NCBI RefSeq assembly: GCF_949987535.1
Contig: NC_080066.1
Location: 133,652,335-133,716,334 of the forward strand
Direction: 5' to 3'
From: Balaenoptera acutorostrata
Taxonomy: Eukaryota; Chordata; Mammalia; Artiodactyla; Balaenopteridae
Length of the DNA: 64,000 bases
The notes under the pieces were generated by a model, which was given only the letters and a program-made list of their open reading frames with translations, made no database searches and had not been told where the DNA came from. Numbering within the stretch: the stretch's first letter is position 1; the number at the start of each line of letters is the position of its first letter. Shown here in pieces: positions 37,776-48,237 of this stretch. The translations under genes were made by a program, and so were the position numbers.

Positions 37776-37940
37776 GTTTTAGACGTGGAGAGGCCTCAGA
37801 GATGACTGACCAACTTCCTCATTGCACAGATGTACAAACCTAACAGCAGAGTGGTGTGGGAGTTGTTTGAAGTCACGCAGTTAGTTAACACAGAGTTGTT
37901 ACTAGAATCCATGTCTGTAGACTTATAGTTCTATGTCTTT
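37775..37940 (-). repeat. MIR-related SINE, antisense
   Basis: 'gaggcctcagagatgactga', 'cttcctcattgcacagatgt', 'gaagtcacgcagttagttaa' and 'actagaatccatgtctgtag' match the reversed MIR3-type layout. Confidence 0.6.
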
Positions 37941-37944
37941 AGGT

Positions 37945-38460
37945 ATTTACCTATTTACCTATTTTTGGTGCTTTTCCTCTCTTTAAAAGCTTCACACTGG
38001 AAAATTCTTTAGTCATTGGAAAATTGGACCTGTGTTGGGGGTACTCCCCGCTGGGCTGGCGAGAAGAGGTAAGAGGTGGTGAAGAAACTTTTATCCATGA
38101 CCTCTGTGGTGAGCTGACATATGGAGCTGGCATGGAATGGGGCGTCTCTTTACTGAGCTCAAAGCCAGGTGACTTCTCCTTTCTCTGAACCTCCCACCGT
38201 TCACTTGGAGTTTAGTCGCGGAATGACCAACCTTGTTCTGTAACTTGACAATGTTGATAAATGTTGTGATTTCCTTTTTTATGTGTGTTGTCCTGTTTAT
38301 GTAGCACAGCAGGGATGGCCACTGCAGAGCCAAAAGACTGGAGTGGGGCTACCACGAGACCTCCCTTGACATGTCCAGAATAGGTTGCTGGACTCTGGGT
38401 TCGGTAGGCTGGGGTGCGGCAAATCCAGGGAGATACCATTTTGATGCTGTTATTGTGATA
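37945..38460. other. No recognised feature
   Basis: Unique sequence with three overlapping minus-strand frames of 60-80 codons and no motif. Confidence 0.4.
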
Positions 38461-38464
38461 ATGT

Positions 38465-38560
38465 TTTCACCTACGTATCTCCTCCTTGTTCATCTGGCAA
38501 ACTCCTATTCATCCTTCAAGACTGAGTACTAATGCCTTCCCTTCTCTGAATCCTCCCAAG
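38465..38560 (+). repeat. L2 fragment, sense
   Basis: 'tattcatccttcaagactga' and 'ctaatgccttcccttctctg' match the L2 3' coding stretch. Confidence 0.6.
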
Positions 38561-38564
38561 ACCA

Positions 38565-39135
38565 CTTTTCTCCTTTCTCTCTCCTTTCTGCTCCCAGAAA
38601 GCTATATTTGAAATATGGCGTTTGGGCTGAATGGTTTCTGAGATCGCTTCTGATATTTAACATTTCCTAGTCCTTTTGACTCTTTTAAGCATTTTGGGAT
38701 ACTTGACTTGGTATCCATACTGGGTTTTCGGGTGAAGACATGGAACAACTCATGTCTCTCCTTGGTTGGCCTAGCACTGCCTGCTCCTGGCGACCAAGCC
38801 CTCCAGCTGGTGGTCAGTCTGGTACTGGTTTCAGCCAGGATTGGGAGAAATTTTTCTTGCAGGGCACATCCACTGGGGATGGGTTTCTTGAGGATGCTGG
38901 GTCCTGCACATCCAGATCCCTGCCTGTTGAAGTGGCTCTACAGCTGGTGTGGGAGGACCCGTGTCACTGTCTCTCTCGCCGGCTGTGCTCCTTCTTTGCC
39001 TTTCTATAAACAGAGGACCAGTTGGGTTGGTCACTTCAGAGCCATTCTTCTCTTTCTTCCCCTTTCTTTTCATGAGATCGGTATAACTATATCTGCTGCG
39101 AAATCTGCGAGCCACCCCTTCATCATTTTTCTTCT
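38565..39135. other. Unassigned; open frames without motif
   Basis: Two overlapping plus-strand frames (38708-39139, 143 codons; 38740-39009, 89 codons) encode no family I recognise. Since they overlap and also mirror a minus-strand frame, chance is the likeliest cause. Confidence 0.35.
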
Positions 39136-39154
39136 CTAGAGGGAAGTGTTTCTT

Positions 39155-39250
39155 TTCTTTCTTTCTTTCTTTTTTAAAATAATAGCTTTATTGCTTTGCC
39201 AGGCAAAGGGGGACACAGCAGGCTTGTGCCCCATAAAACTGTGTGTCCCC
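39155..39250 (-). pseudogene. Short retroposed RNA 3' end (unidentified)
   Basis: Read on the minus strand, this block is unique sequence, then AATAAA (complement of about 39187-39192), then an A-rich tail (AAAAAAGAAAGAAAG). Target-like copies gggaagtgtttctt (39141-39154) and gtgaagtgtttctt (39251-39264) flank it. That is the layout of a 5'-truncated processed transcript. I do not recognise the parent RNA. Confidence 0.6.
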
Positions 39251-39264
39251 GTGAAGTGTTTCTT

Positions 39265-39578
39265 TCTTTTTTTTTTTAGAAATTCACGTTCTTATTGATT
39301 GATTGATTGATTGATTGCTGTGTTGGGTCTTCGTTTCTGTGCGAGCGCTTTCTCCAGTTGCGGCAAGCGGGGACCACTCCTCATCGCGCTGCGCGGGCCT
39401 CTCACTATCGCGGCCTCTCTTGTTGCGGAGCACAGGCTCCAGACGCGCAGGCTCAGTAGTTGTGGCTCACGGGCCCAGTTGCTCCGCGGCACGTGGGATC
39501 TTCCCAGACCAGGGCTCAAACCCGTGTCCCCTGCATTGGCAGGCAGATTCTCAACCACTGCGCCACCAGGGAAGCCCC
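39265..39578 (-). mobile_element. CHR-type tRNA-derived SINE
   Basis: Full body in reverse, with head ccaccagggaagcccc. Its tail shows (ATTG)n at 39294-39317, a unique segment (39278-39293) and a T11 run (39267-39277). Target copies are 39251-39264 and 39579-39592 (gggaagtgtttctt). The left copy is also the right copy of the preceding insertion. Confidence 0.93.
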
Positions 39579-39654
39579 GGGAAGTGTTTCTTAAGTCTCC
39601 AGTCTCTGGACCCTCTTGCCCCTCAATACTACCCCTCCCCCAACACACAGGGGG

Positions 39655-39692
39655 GCACGCGCACGCACGTACACACACACTCACACTCACCA
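39655..39692 (+). repeat. Imperfect CA-rich microsatellite
   Basis: The run is cacgcgcacgcacgtacacac, followed by further CA and TCACAC units. Confidence 0.8.
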
Positions 39693-39839
39693 GGGGGCAT
39701 CTGAGGAATCCATGGTTCTCTCTACATTATAACTATTATCTGGGGAATGGCTGGGGAGTCTGCACTTTAATTATATGTGGTCACCCTGACTAAAATATAC
39801 CTCTATTACTCTCTATACCCTTTTCTGCTTTGCTTTTTC

Positions 39840-40025
39840 TTCTTGGTTCTCATGCCAAACTGACCATGGTATATATTGTGTGTAGATAGGTTTCTTAACT
39901 CTCCACTACAACTAGAATGTAAACTCTAAGAGAACAGGGGCTCACACTGTTTTGTTTGCTGCTGTACCCCAGACCCTAGAAGAGTATTTGGCATATAGTA
40001 GGTTTTCAATAAAAACATGTTGAAT
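39840..40025 (+). repeat. L2 3' terminus, sense
   Basis: 'tagaatgtaaactctaagag', 'ctgctgtaccccagacccta', 'ggcatatagtaggttttcaa' and 'aaaacatgttgaataa' are the L2 ending. Confidence 0.85.
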
Positions 40026-40029
40026 AACA

Positions 40030-43000
40030 GACCCTCAGTTCCCCTGAGCTAATGGTCTTGCACCCACTACCTTGCTCCTCTGTGCCTCAGCCCAGGGTTG
40101 GGATGGGGGGGAAGGGAGGAGAGGCAAAAAGAGACCAAAACTCCAGACAGGTTTGAGGACTGAACTGAATCAGAAGGAGCTGGTTTCTTACTTCCTGTCT
40201 GGAACTCAGTGAGAAGATTGTCTTGCTGAGGCTGTCAGGTTAGTACAGCCACTGCAGCTAGAAAGGACATGAAAGGGGGCTCATGTTCTTGCCTGCTTTG
40301 GTGAGATGCAAAAGTCTTGAGAACAGAAGAGCTAGGATTAGGCGATCACAAATAGCAGAGACTTCTAGCTGGAGTCTGAGACCGGGACCAAGGACTTTAG
40401 CAAAGGGTGCCAGGCTGGTGCTCAAAGAACCAGCTGCACCTCCAGGTACAAGATGAGCCACTCCACTTCATGGAGAGGACCCACAGCCCTGAGGTCCTTC
40501 CTCCCAGAACCCCTCCCCCCAATAGTTATGTAACTTCTCCTGCAGAGACACAACCTTGAGAGAAGGAGAACGAAGGAAGACATTCTGAGAAGAAATAATC
40601 AGCCCTGCTAGAGAGGTTGAACTTTGAAATGAATATCTAATCCATTAAACACCGAACGAGGCCAAAAGAGGCTGAGATAACTTTAGTCAACAAATATATA
40701 GTTGGTTTTTTTTTTTTTGGCCATCACTGAGCACATGAATTTGAAGGCGAGATGAGATCCATTAGAGATAATGAAGATAATGCATTTTTAAAGTATATGT
40801 AGGTATGGGGTAAACTTAAGCTATCCCTCCTCTTTCCCTACCACCATCAGCACCAAATGATTCTTTAAGAAAAGATTTAATGAATAGAAGTTAGGATCAA
40901 CAAGCCTAAACCTGCAGATTGCATAGGAAGACAGATCCCCAAAGTCTTGGAGACTTGATAATCACTGTTAGTCTTTAAGCAGGGGTCGGGGCTCTTTCTG
41001 TCTTTGGGTATCCTTAGTGTCTAGCGTGGCCTCTGCTCCAGCCCTCCTGGCCAGAGAACCAACCCCTGGTGCACTCTCCATAGACTTGAGTCCCCAGAGC
41101 AGAGGGCCTTGCACATCCTTTGAGCCTCTGCCTTTCCTGCAAACGTGCCATTGACTGGGGACACAGAGAAAATGCCTTCCACTGGGGACAGCTCCATTCT
41201 CTTTGGTTCTTTGATAATAAACAAACTTTATTATCCTAACACCTCGAAACCAAAATTTCTCTTGGTTGTTTTGTGTAGGAAAACATTTGATAACTCTTGG
41301 GGGTAAATACTGAGAAGTGTGGGTTAGCTGTAGACAAGGCAACAAAAGAGCTAGATGGCCGACTCTGTACCCGAACTGAATGGGGAGATGGGATGAGGGG
41401 TGCAGACATCAGGCAGCCAGCAGTGGAGTGACTAAAGACTTTAAAGAACAACTATGTGCATTTTGTGTTTACAGATTGCCACACTCACAAAGGCTTTTGC
41501 AAGTGTTTTTGCTTTTGTGTGTTTGTTTGGTGTGGAAGTCATGAAAAGTGTCTGATATCCCTACATATCTGAATTGGAAGATAAGAAAACTGTACAAAAC
41601 CAGAAGGAAGTCTGCAGGTGTCATTGAGAACATGAGGAACCCAGGAACTCACAGAAATTTAGGGAACACCATTGATCCTTCCACAAATGATGGAATGGGG
41701 GTTTCTAGACAATCTTATCTAGATTATAGACCAGCATCTGGATTACATTAATTGAACGTCTTGGCCAAACCTAATCCCTCTCCCTTCTGTCTCTTCCTCA
41801 ATCTCAGTGAGCTCTTGTTTCCAAGGCCTTTTAAGTTTTCATTCCTTAGGTGGAGCTGTTTTCTATTCTCTTCAGAAAACATGGAGGGAAGGAGGAGGGC
41901 CCACGTTCTCTATTTGGGTTTCTCATTTCCAGGGTGGAGCCACTGGCTGGTTCAAAGGAGGATACATGAGAAACAGAAAATTCTCCACACAGGTTCCATA
42001 TCAAAACCACATTTTATTGATTTGGCTGTGAAGATATTATGTGTGCAAATATTGAATGAATTTTCTAATTGAGGGGCTGAGAGGTGTGATTTTAAATCTG
42101 GCTGTCCTTTCCTCATTAAATATATGTGTGTGCTGCACACCCTCACCAATTTCTCAGGGCCCAGATCACCCCAGTTTCAATTTTCTCTGCAACAAAATGC
42201 AGCTGTTTCCGTGACTCTCACAGAGTCTCTGAAGCTAGTATGCTGTAATCCGCAAACCTTTCATCATGTCACACTGCATCCAGTGGTCTTTGGTGACACT
42301 GTACTACAGTAAGGACTTTTTAAATTTAAGAAACAAATTCCCCAAGTTTAAATTACTTTAGAAAAATAAGGAACTCTTTTTTTGAGTCCTGTAACTGAAT
42401 GGTCCTGGGGTAGAGCCCTGCTTCAGGTATGGCTGGATCCGAGAACTCAAATTACATTGATTTGGAGTTAGTCTGTTATATACTTAGTGTTGACGTGAGA
42501 ATATACATTAAAAATCCCATCAAAATATTCTCTCTTTCTCCCATTTGTTTATGTATGTATCTTCCTATTTCTCCACTATATACCGACATTTCGTCTATTG
42601 CGTATGAATAGATAACTCTCTCTCGCTCTCTCTCTCTTCTTGGTGGAGTTACTCAGAAGCCTGCTCACAGATCTGTGAATTACACAGCTGGCCCAGCTGG
42701 TTTACAGTCTGATATAAATTAGCCCCCACTAAAATGTAATATATACTTAACGCTGGTGCACACAGATGCTAGTGGAAAGTTGTCCTCCCGGGAGTTGTGC
42801 AACTGTAGCAAATAACCAAGAAAGGAGAAGATGAGACATGCAGAGCACTTTATTAGTCAAATGCAGCTTTGTGCCTTCTGGTCTCATAAATGAGTTTCTC
42901 ATGGCAGATAAAGAAAATCTGTCACTTAAATAACCAAAGCAGTTAGCACATGCAAAATCACTCATCCAGTTGGTCAGAAATGTGAGGCTTAGAGCCTGCC

Positions 43001-43085
43001 TGTTTTGGTTTTGATTTCCAAGAGATACAAGTTTAAAATGTTAAAAATTTCATCTGGGTAACATTCCAGGAAAAAGCAGCCCCAA
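40030..43085. other. Unassigned; short CT microsatellite at about 42618-42640
   Basis: I recognise no repeat family in this 3 kb apart from the CT run and a T12 run at about 40707. Open frames up to 125 codons (40968-41345 minus) and 106 codons (41752-42072 plus) have no motif. If a host exon is in the window this is a place to test, but nothing here shows one. Confidence 0.35.
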
Positions 43086-43089
43086 ATGA

Positions 43090-45300
43090 AGCTTCCATTA
43101 CAACATTTTCCTTCTGATTTTTAATTTCAGCATATATCATATACACAGTGTTTAAAGTGTGTATGTACAATTTAAAACAAACAGTAGTGTACCTAACCCC
43201 TAGATAAAGACATAGAATGTTACTAATAACTTAGAAACATATTATGTGCCTCTTGCCAAGAACATCTCCCACTTTTTCCACCGAGAGGTAACCACTGTCC
43301 TTTGCTTTTCTTCATTGTTGTATCACCTATGTATGCATCCCTAAAAAGTATATCATTTAATCTTGCCATTTATGAGCTTTAAATAAGTTGACATAAAACT
43401 GACTATATTCTTTTGAGATTTGCTTATTTTGCTCAACATTGATTTGGATTATCTATGTTGATATCAGTGGCTGTCGTTCCTTCATTTTCCACTACTGTAT
43501 AGTAACCAATTGTCTGTATATACAACAATATATTTATCTGTTTTATTGTTGGACATTTTGTCATTTGAGACAATGCAACTGTGAACATTCTTGTCCCCTG
43601 GTTATATATTCAAGCATTTCTCTTAGAGTTGTTGAGTCATGGAGATATATATGTTCTCATTACTAGGTAATGCCAAACTTTTTCCATGGGGTTGTTTGGT
43701 ATTAGCCAACTTAAAAATGTTTGCCAGTCTGGTGTGTGTGGAATGGTATTTCACTGTTGTTTTAATTTGCCTTTGCCTAATTCCTAATGAGGCTGACAAT
43801 TTTTTCTCTCTCTACCATTTTCCTTTCTTCGTTGTTAAAGTTATAGGGCATATATATTTCCTCTTCCTGTTCATGTAGTTGACATTTTTCCAGTGAGTTG
43901 TCTTTGAAGGACTTCCTTATATAGTCAAGACACTAGCCTTTTGTCAGTTATATGTGCTACACATATCTTCTTTCAGTATGTGGCTTATCTTTTCATCTTT
44001 TTTTATGGTCCCCTGGATGAATTACATTTTTAAATTTCATAATAGTCAAATTTATTTTTTCTTCTGCATTTTTGTACACTTTGTATTTTGTTTAAGAAAT
44101 CTTTCTCTAACCTGAGGTCATAAAGAATTTCTCCTTATTATCATAAAAAGTTTTGCAATTTGCTAATCATATGTAAGACTTTAATTCACCTGGAATAAAT
44201 TATTGGGTTATGAGGGGTAATCAAGTTTATTTTTTCCTATATGAATGGCCAATAATAGTCCATCTTTTAGTCACTGATCTACCAGGCTTAAATAGACTTT
44301 CCATTATCTTAGTAATGTTTCATTGGTCTACTTGGCTATCCTTTGCACCAACATCATTCTGTCTTAATTAGTATAGCTCTATATTAAGTCAATAGCCGAT
44401 AGTATAAAACTATCCACTTTGTTTTTATTAAGGAATGTCTTAGTGTTTCTTTTGTCTTTTGTTCTTCCATATGTGTTGTAAAATCAGCTTTTCAAGTTTC
44501 ACGAAAAACTCTGTTGAGAACTTGATTGGGATATCATTGAAAATATGAATAGATTTGGCAAACACTGACATCTCTATTATCTGTCCAATCGTTTAATGTC
44601 TGTCAATGAGTTTTATCTATAAAGGAAGATCTTTTGTTAGATGTGTCCCTGATATTTAATATTTTGTTATTTGTAGCTCTTGTGCATGGTAACTTTTTAA
44701 ACTCTTAAATTTACATTTTCTAATTGATTGTTGCTGGTGTATGAAAAGGCAATTGATATTTTTGTATTGGTTTTAAAAAGTTCAGTTATCTTGCCCAACT
44801 TTTTTAAACATTTCTAATAATTTAATTTATAGTTTAAAAACATTGTGGAAATAGCATAGCATTAAATCTTTTTGATGTTTGACCATCTTTGTTTTTTAAA
44901 TTGGAGTGTTTAGTCTATTTACATGTATTGTGATTACAGATATATTTGGATTTCTTTCTAATCTTATTATGTTTTGTATTTGTATTACCTTTTCTGTTCT
45001 TTTCCCCCGCTTCCCACCCTCCCCCTACCACTCTCCTTCACCTCTTTTGCATTAAGACTTTTCTCCCCATCTCCTTTTTACTCCCTCCATACCTAATAAT
45101 TATAAAGTTAATTGTCTTTACCCTCCTTCAAAATAAGGGCAATATTTCTCAGAATTAACCATTTTGAATCAATTTTCCCAGGTACTTGGTGGGCCCTTTC
45201 AATATGTCTATTTATATTTTCTCTTATTTGAAGAAAGTATTGTTTTTTTCCTTTTCAGGGGCTTGAGTTATACACACTAGATTTTATTTGTTAGTCTTCT
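43090..45300 (-). repeat. Old L1, antisense, possibly to about 45960
   Basis: L1 text runs in reverse over about 2 kb: 'catttatgagctttaaataa', 'actactgtatagtaaccaat', 'caactgtgaacattcttgtc', 'gatgtttgaccatctttg', 'ggagtgtttagtctatttac'. From 45000 on it becomes T- and C-rich and the match is weaker; open frames here are composition artefacts. Confidence 0.75.
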
Positions 45301-45304
45301 ATTT

Positions 45305-46335
45305 CAACAACTTTCTCCCTGATCATTTTTACTTTTCTCTTTCTTTATCTCATTTTTATTCTTTTTTATTTTCTTGTCTTTCTTCATTTGAAAATATTCT
45401 CCTTTGGGTACCTTGTAATTTATTCTCCATTTCTGAGGGGTTTTTTTTTTCCCCAACTTTTTTCCTCACATTCAATTAACTCATTCCATTTCTTCCCTTT
45501 TGGGGGTACATTTCTATTCAGTTTTCAGATTTCTGTTACTAGGTTTCTAAAATTACGAATAAATGTTTGATATTTAGTTCCATTTAGAGTATTGTGTTAT
45601 GATTTTCTTCTGCTTTGTAGTGGTTTAAGGAGAATTTTTATTAGGTGAAATGTTTGGCTTTGCATATTCTGTTTTCTTATTACAGTGGCTTTGGACAGAT
45701 TTGCTCTGATTTCTCCAACTTTTAGGTAGTTCGTAAGGAGTAGGTACTTCATTGTGATGGTGGTTGGGAAGTGAAGCTGTTTGCATGTCTTATGATCCTC
45801 TTTTATTTGTACAGAATCATTACTTTCCTCCTCTTACATCCTCCTTTTCCTTCACTTCCACATATCAGAAGGGTACTTCCTCTCTATTTATCTTTTTTTC
45901 TTTCAGAAGTAGTGCTTCTTCAAGACTACTACCTCCAGTTTTGCTGAATTCCATGTAACGGGTACTGTGATTCACCAAGTTCCAGATTTGTGTTTACCAT
46001 GTTAGAGCTAGGTGCTGGACTTTTTCTGGGAGTAAATTTGTCTTTGTTTTATGTATGTCCTCCACCCATCTCTTTCCCATGGAATATCTTAAGACTGCCT
46101 TCCCACTACTTTCTGCACCAATAGGCTAATAGTGGCGGGAGGAAATCTAGTAGTGTCTTTGTTGTAATTTAAAATTCATTTATCTTTTTACAAGTAACTT
46201 AAAATATTCTGTCTCCTGCGTCATATGTGGTTTATTTGTTCTCCTTTCTGATCTTATGATTTTGGGAGGACGTGTGCAGAGGTTGAGATTCAGGTAGCTG
46301 CCGATATCCTAATGTCAATCAGAATTCCTGTGCGT
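45305..46335. other. T/C-rich stretch, possibly the continuation of the antisense L1
   Basis: Poly-T and CT-rich sequence with short open frames on the plus strand that encode F/S/L-rich peptides. No motif. Confidence 0.35.
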
Positions 46336-46379
46336 GTCTTACTGTAGAAAAAAGCTCTCATACGTATAACAGTAACATC

Positions 46380-46949
46380 CATATAGAAGACTGAACAAAG
46401 TCAAGTTAAAAGAGAAAAAATTCCCATGGGCAATAAATACATGAAAAATATTCAATCTCAGTAATAATTAAAAACACAAATAAAAACAATATCATTTCCT
46501 CATTCTCAGAAGGAAAAACATTATTGAAAAAAATAATAATATCTACTCTTGACAAGGAAGTAAGGAAACTGACAGTCTCATATGACTGCTAATGGTAGTA
46601 TAAGTTAGCACAATCTTTCTAAAGGGCATTTTTTCATATGAACAAAAAAATCTTTAAAAGGTACATATTCTTTTATCTAGCTCTTTCTCTTCCAGATATT
46701 TTTACAGAGGAAATAATTATCAAGCAACAAATGATATAAGTCAGTTATTCATCAGATAATATTCTTGATTTGTAAAAATCTGTTACCAACCTAAATAGCC
46801 ATCCACAGAGGCTTATCCAACATTAAAAATAATGTGAATCTATGTTTACTGACATGAAAATGAATTTCTATCATTCTTTTTTTAAGTGAAAAAGTGTAAT
46901 TACAAAATAGAATTATGTATTTATTTTGTATTTAAGTAGATTTTTGTAA

Positions 46950-46998
<49 letters not shown>

Positions 46999-47104
46999 TC
47001 AACAGAAAAAAGTCTGGAAGGAAGTATACCAAAATTAAACTAGTTATCTTGGTGTGATGGGACTATGAGTTATTTTTATTTTCTGCTTTTTAAATACTTT
47101 TCTG
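46380..47104 (+). repeat. Old L1 3' end, sense (left part of target for young L1)
   Basis: 'ctcttgacaaggaagtaagg', 'aatctttctaaagggcattt', 'aacctaaatagccatccaca' and 'ggtgtgatgggactatgagt' follow an old L1 3' end. The sequence probably resumes at 53206 ('cttttctgaatcattttctt'), on the far side of the young L1. Confidence 0.7.
46953..46994 (+). repeat. (CA)21 microsatellite
   Basis: Forty-two bases of uninterrupted CA. Confidence 0.97.
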
Positions 47105-47273
47105 GTTTTTTACTGAGCTCTGACCGCCACAGCAACAGTCAGCTCTACCCACCACCAGAGCCTCCCATCAACCCTCTTAGCCTCAACCACCAGAGGGCAG
47201 ACAACAGAAGCAAGAAAAACTACAATCCTGCAGCCTGTGGACCAAAAACCACAGTTACAGAAAGACAGAGAAG

Positions 47274-48179
47274 ATGAAAAGGCAGAGGGCTATGTACCAG
47301 ATGAAGGAACAAGAAAAAACCCCAGAAAAACAACTAAATGAAGTGGAGATAGGCAACCTTCCAGAAAAAGAATTCAGAATAATGATAGTGAAGATGATCC
47401 AGGACCTCGGAATAAGAATGGAGGCAAAGATTGAGAAGATGCAAGAAATGATTAACAAAGACCTAGAAGAATTAAAGAACAAACAAACAGAGATGACCAA
47501 TACAATAACTGAAATGAAAACTACACTAGAAGGAATCAATAGCAGAATAACTGAGGCAGAAGAACGGATAAGTGACCTGGAAGACAGAATGGTGGAATTC
47601 ACTGCTGCAGAACAGACTAAAGAAAAAAGAATGAAAAGAAATGAAGACAGCCTAAGAGACCTCTGGGACAACATTAAACGCAACAACATTCGCATTATAG
47701 GGGTCCCAGAAGGAGAAGAGAGAGAGAAAGGACCAGAGAAAATATTTGAAGAGATTATAGTCGAAAACTTCCCTAACATGGGAAAGGAAATAGCCACCCA
47801 AGTCCAGGAAGCACAGAGAGTCCCATACAGAATAAACCCAAGGAGAAACACGCCGAGACACATAGTAATCAAAGTGGCAAAAATTAAAGACAAAGAAAAA
47901 TTACTGAAAGCAGCAAGGGAAAAACGACAAATAACATACAAGGGAACTCCCATAAGGTTAACAGCTGATTTCTCAGCAGAAACTCTGCAAGCCAGAAGGG
48001 AGTGGCATGATATACTTAAAGTGATGAAAGGGAAGAACCTACAACCAAGATTACTCTACCCGGCAAGGATCTCATTCAGATTCGATGGAGAAATCAAAAG
48101 CTTTACAGACAAGCAAAAGCTAAGAGAATTCAGCACCACCAAACCAGCTCTACAACAAATGCTAAAGGAACTTCTCTAA
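47274..48179 (+). CDS. L1 ORF1 protein (RNA-binding chaperone), intact
   Basis: The 301-residue product is the L1 nucleic-acid chaperone that coats L1 RNA in the cytoplasmic particle. Residues about 30-120 are charged heptad-like sequence, the trimerising coiled coil. Residues about 136-233 form the RRM, with [14 protein letters not shown] at 137-150 and [10 protein letters not shown] near 195. The C-terminal domain follows (about 234-295), with [17 protein letters not shown]1 begins at the first ATG after the 5' UTR, and the start MKRQR is usual for the family. It is somewhat shorter than the human protein (338). No stop or frameshift is present. ORF2 follows after 58 bp on the same RNA. Expression is doubtful because the 5' UTR promoter is mostly missing. 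Confidence 0.9.
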   Translation: MKRQRAMYQMKEQEKTPEKQLNEVEIGNLPEKEFRIMIVKMIQDLGIRMEAKIEKMQEMINKDLEELKNKQTEMTNTITEMKTTLEGINSRITEAEERISDLEDRMVEFTAAEQTKEKRMKRNEDSLRDLWDNIKRNNIRIIGVPEGEEREKGPEKIFEEIIVENFPNMGKEIATQVQEAQRVPYRINPRRNTPRHIVIKVAKIKDKEKLLKAAREKRQITYKGTPIRLTADFSAETLQARREWHDILKVMKGKNLQPRLLYPARISFRFDGEIKSFTDKQKLREFSTTKPALQQMLKELL

Positions 48180-48237
48180 GTGGGAAACACAAGAGAAGAA
48201 AAGGACCTACAAAAACAAACCCAAAACAATTAAGAAA

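Noticed and set aside
39292..39793. Long overlapping open frames on both strands (up to 160 codons)
   Set aside because: They coincide with the CHR SINE. The same peptide phrases recur at 12462-12970, 14510-14898, 26171-26479, 57055-57487 and 63206-63880, so they are SINE shadows and not genes.
44946..45958. Several plus-strand frames rich in F, S and L
   Set aside because: They follow from the T/C-rich composition of a reversed old L1 region.
47255..47953. 232-codon minus-strand frame
   Set aside because: It is the reverse-strand shadow of the intact L1 ORF1.
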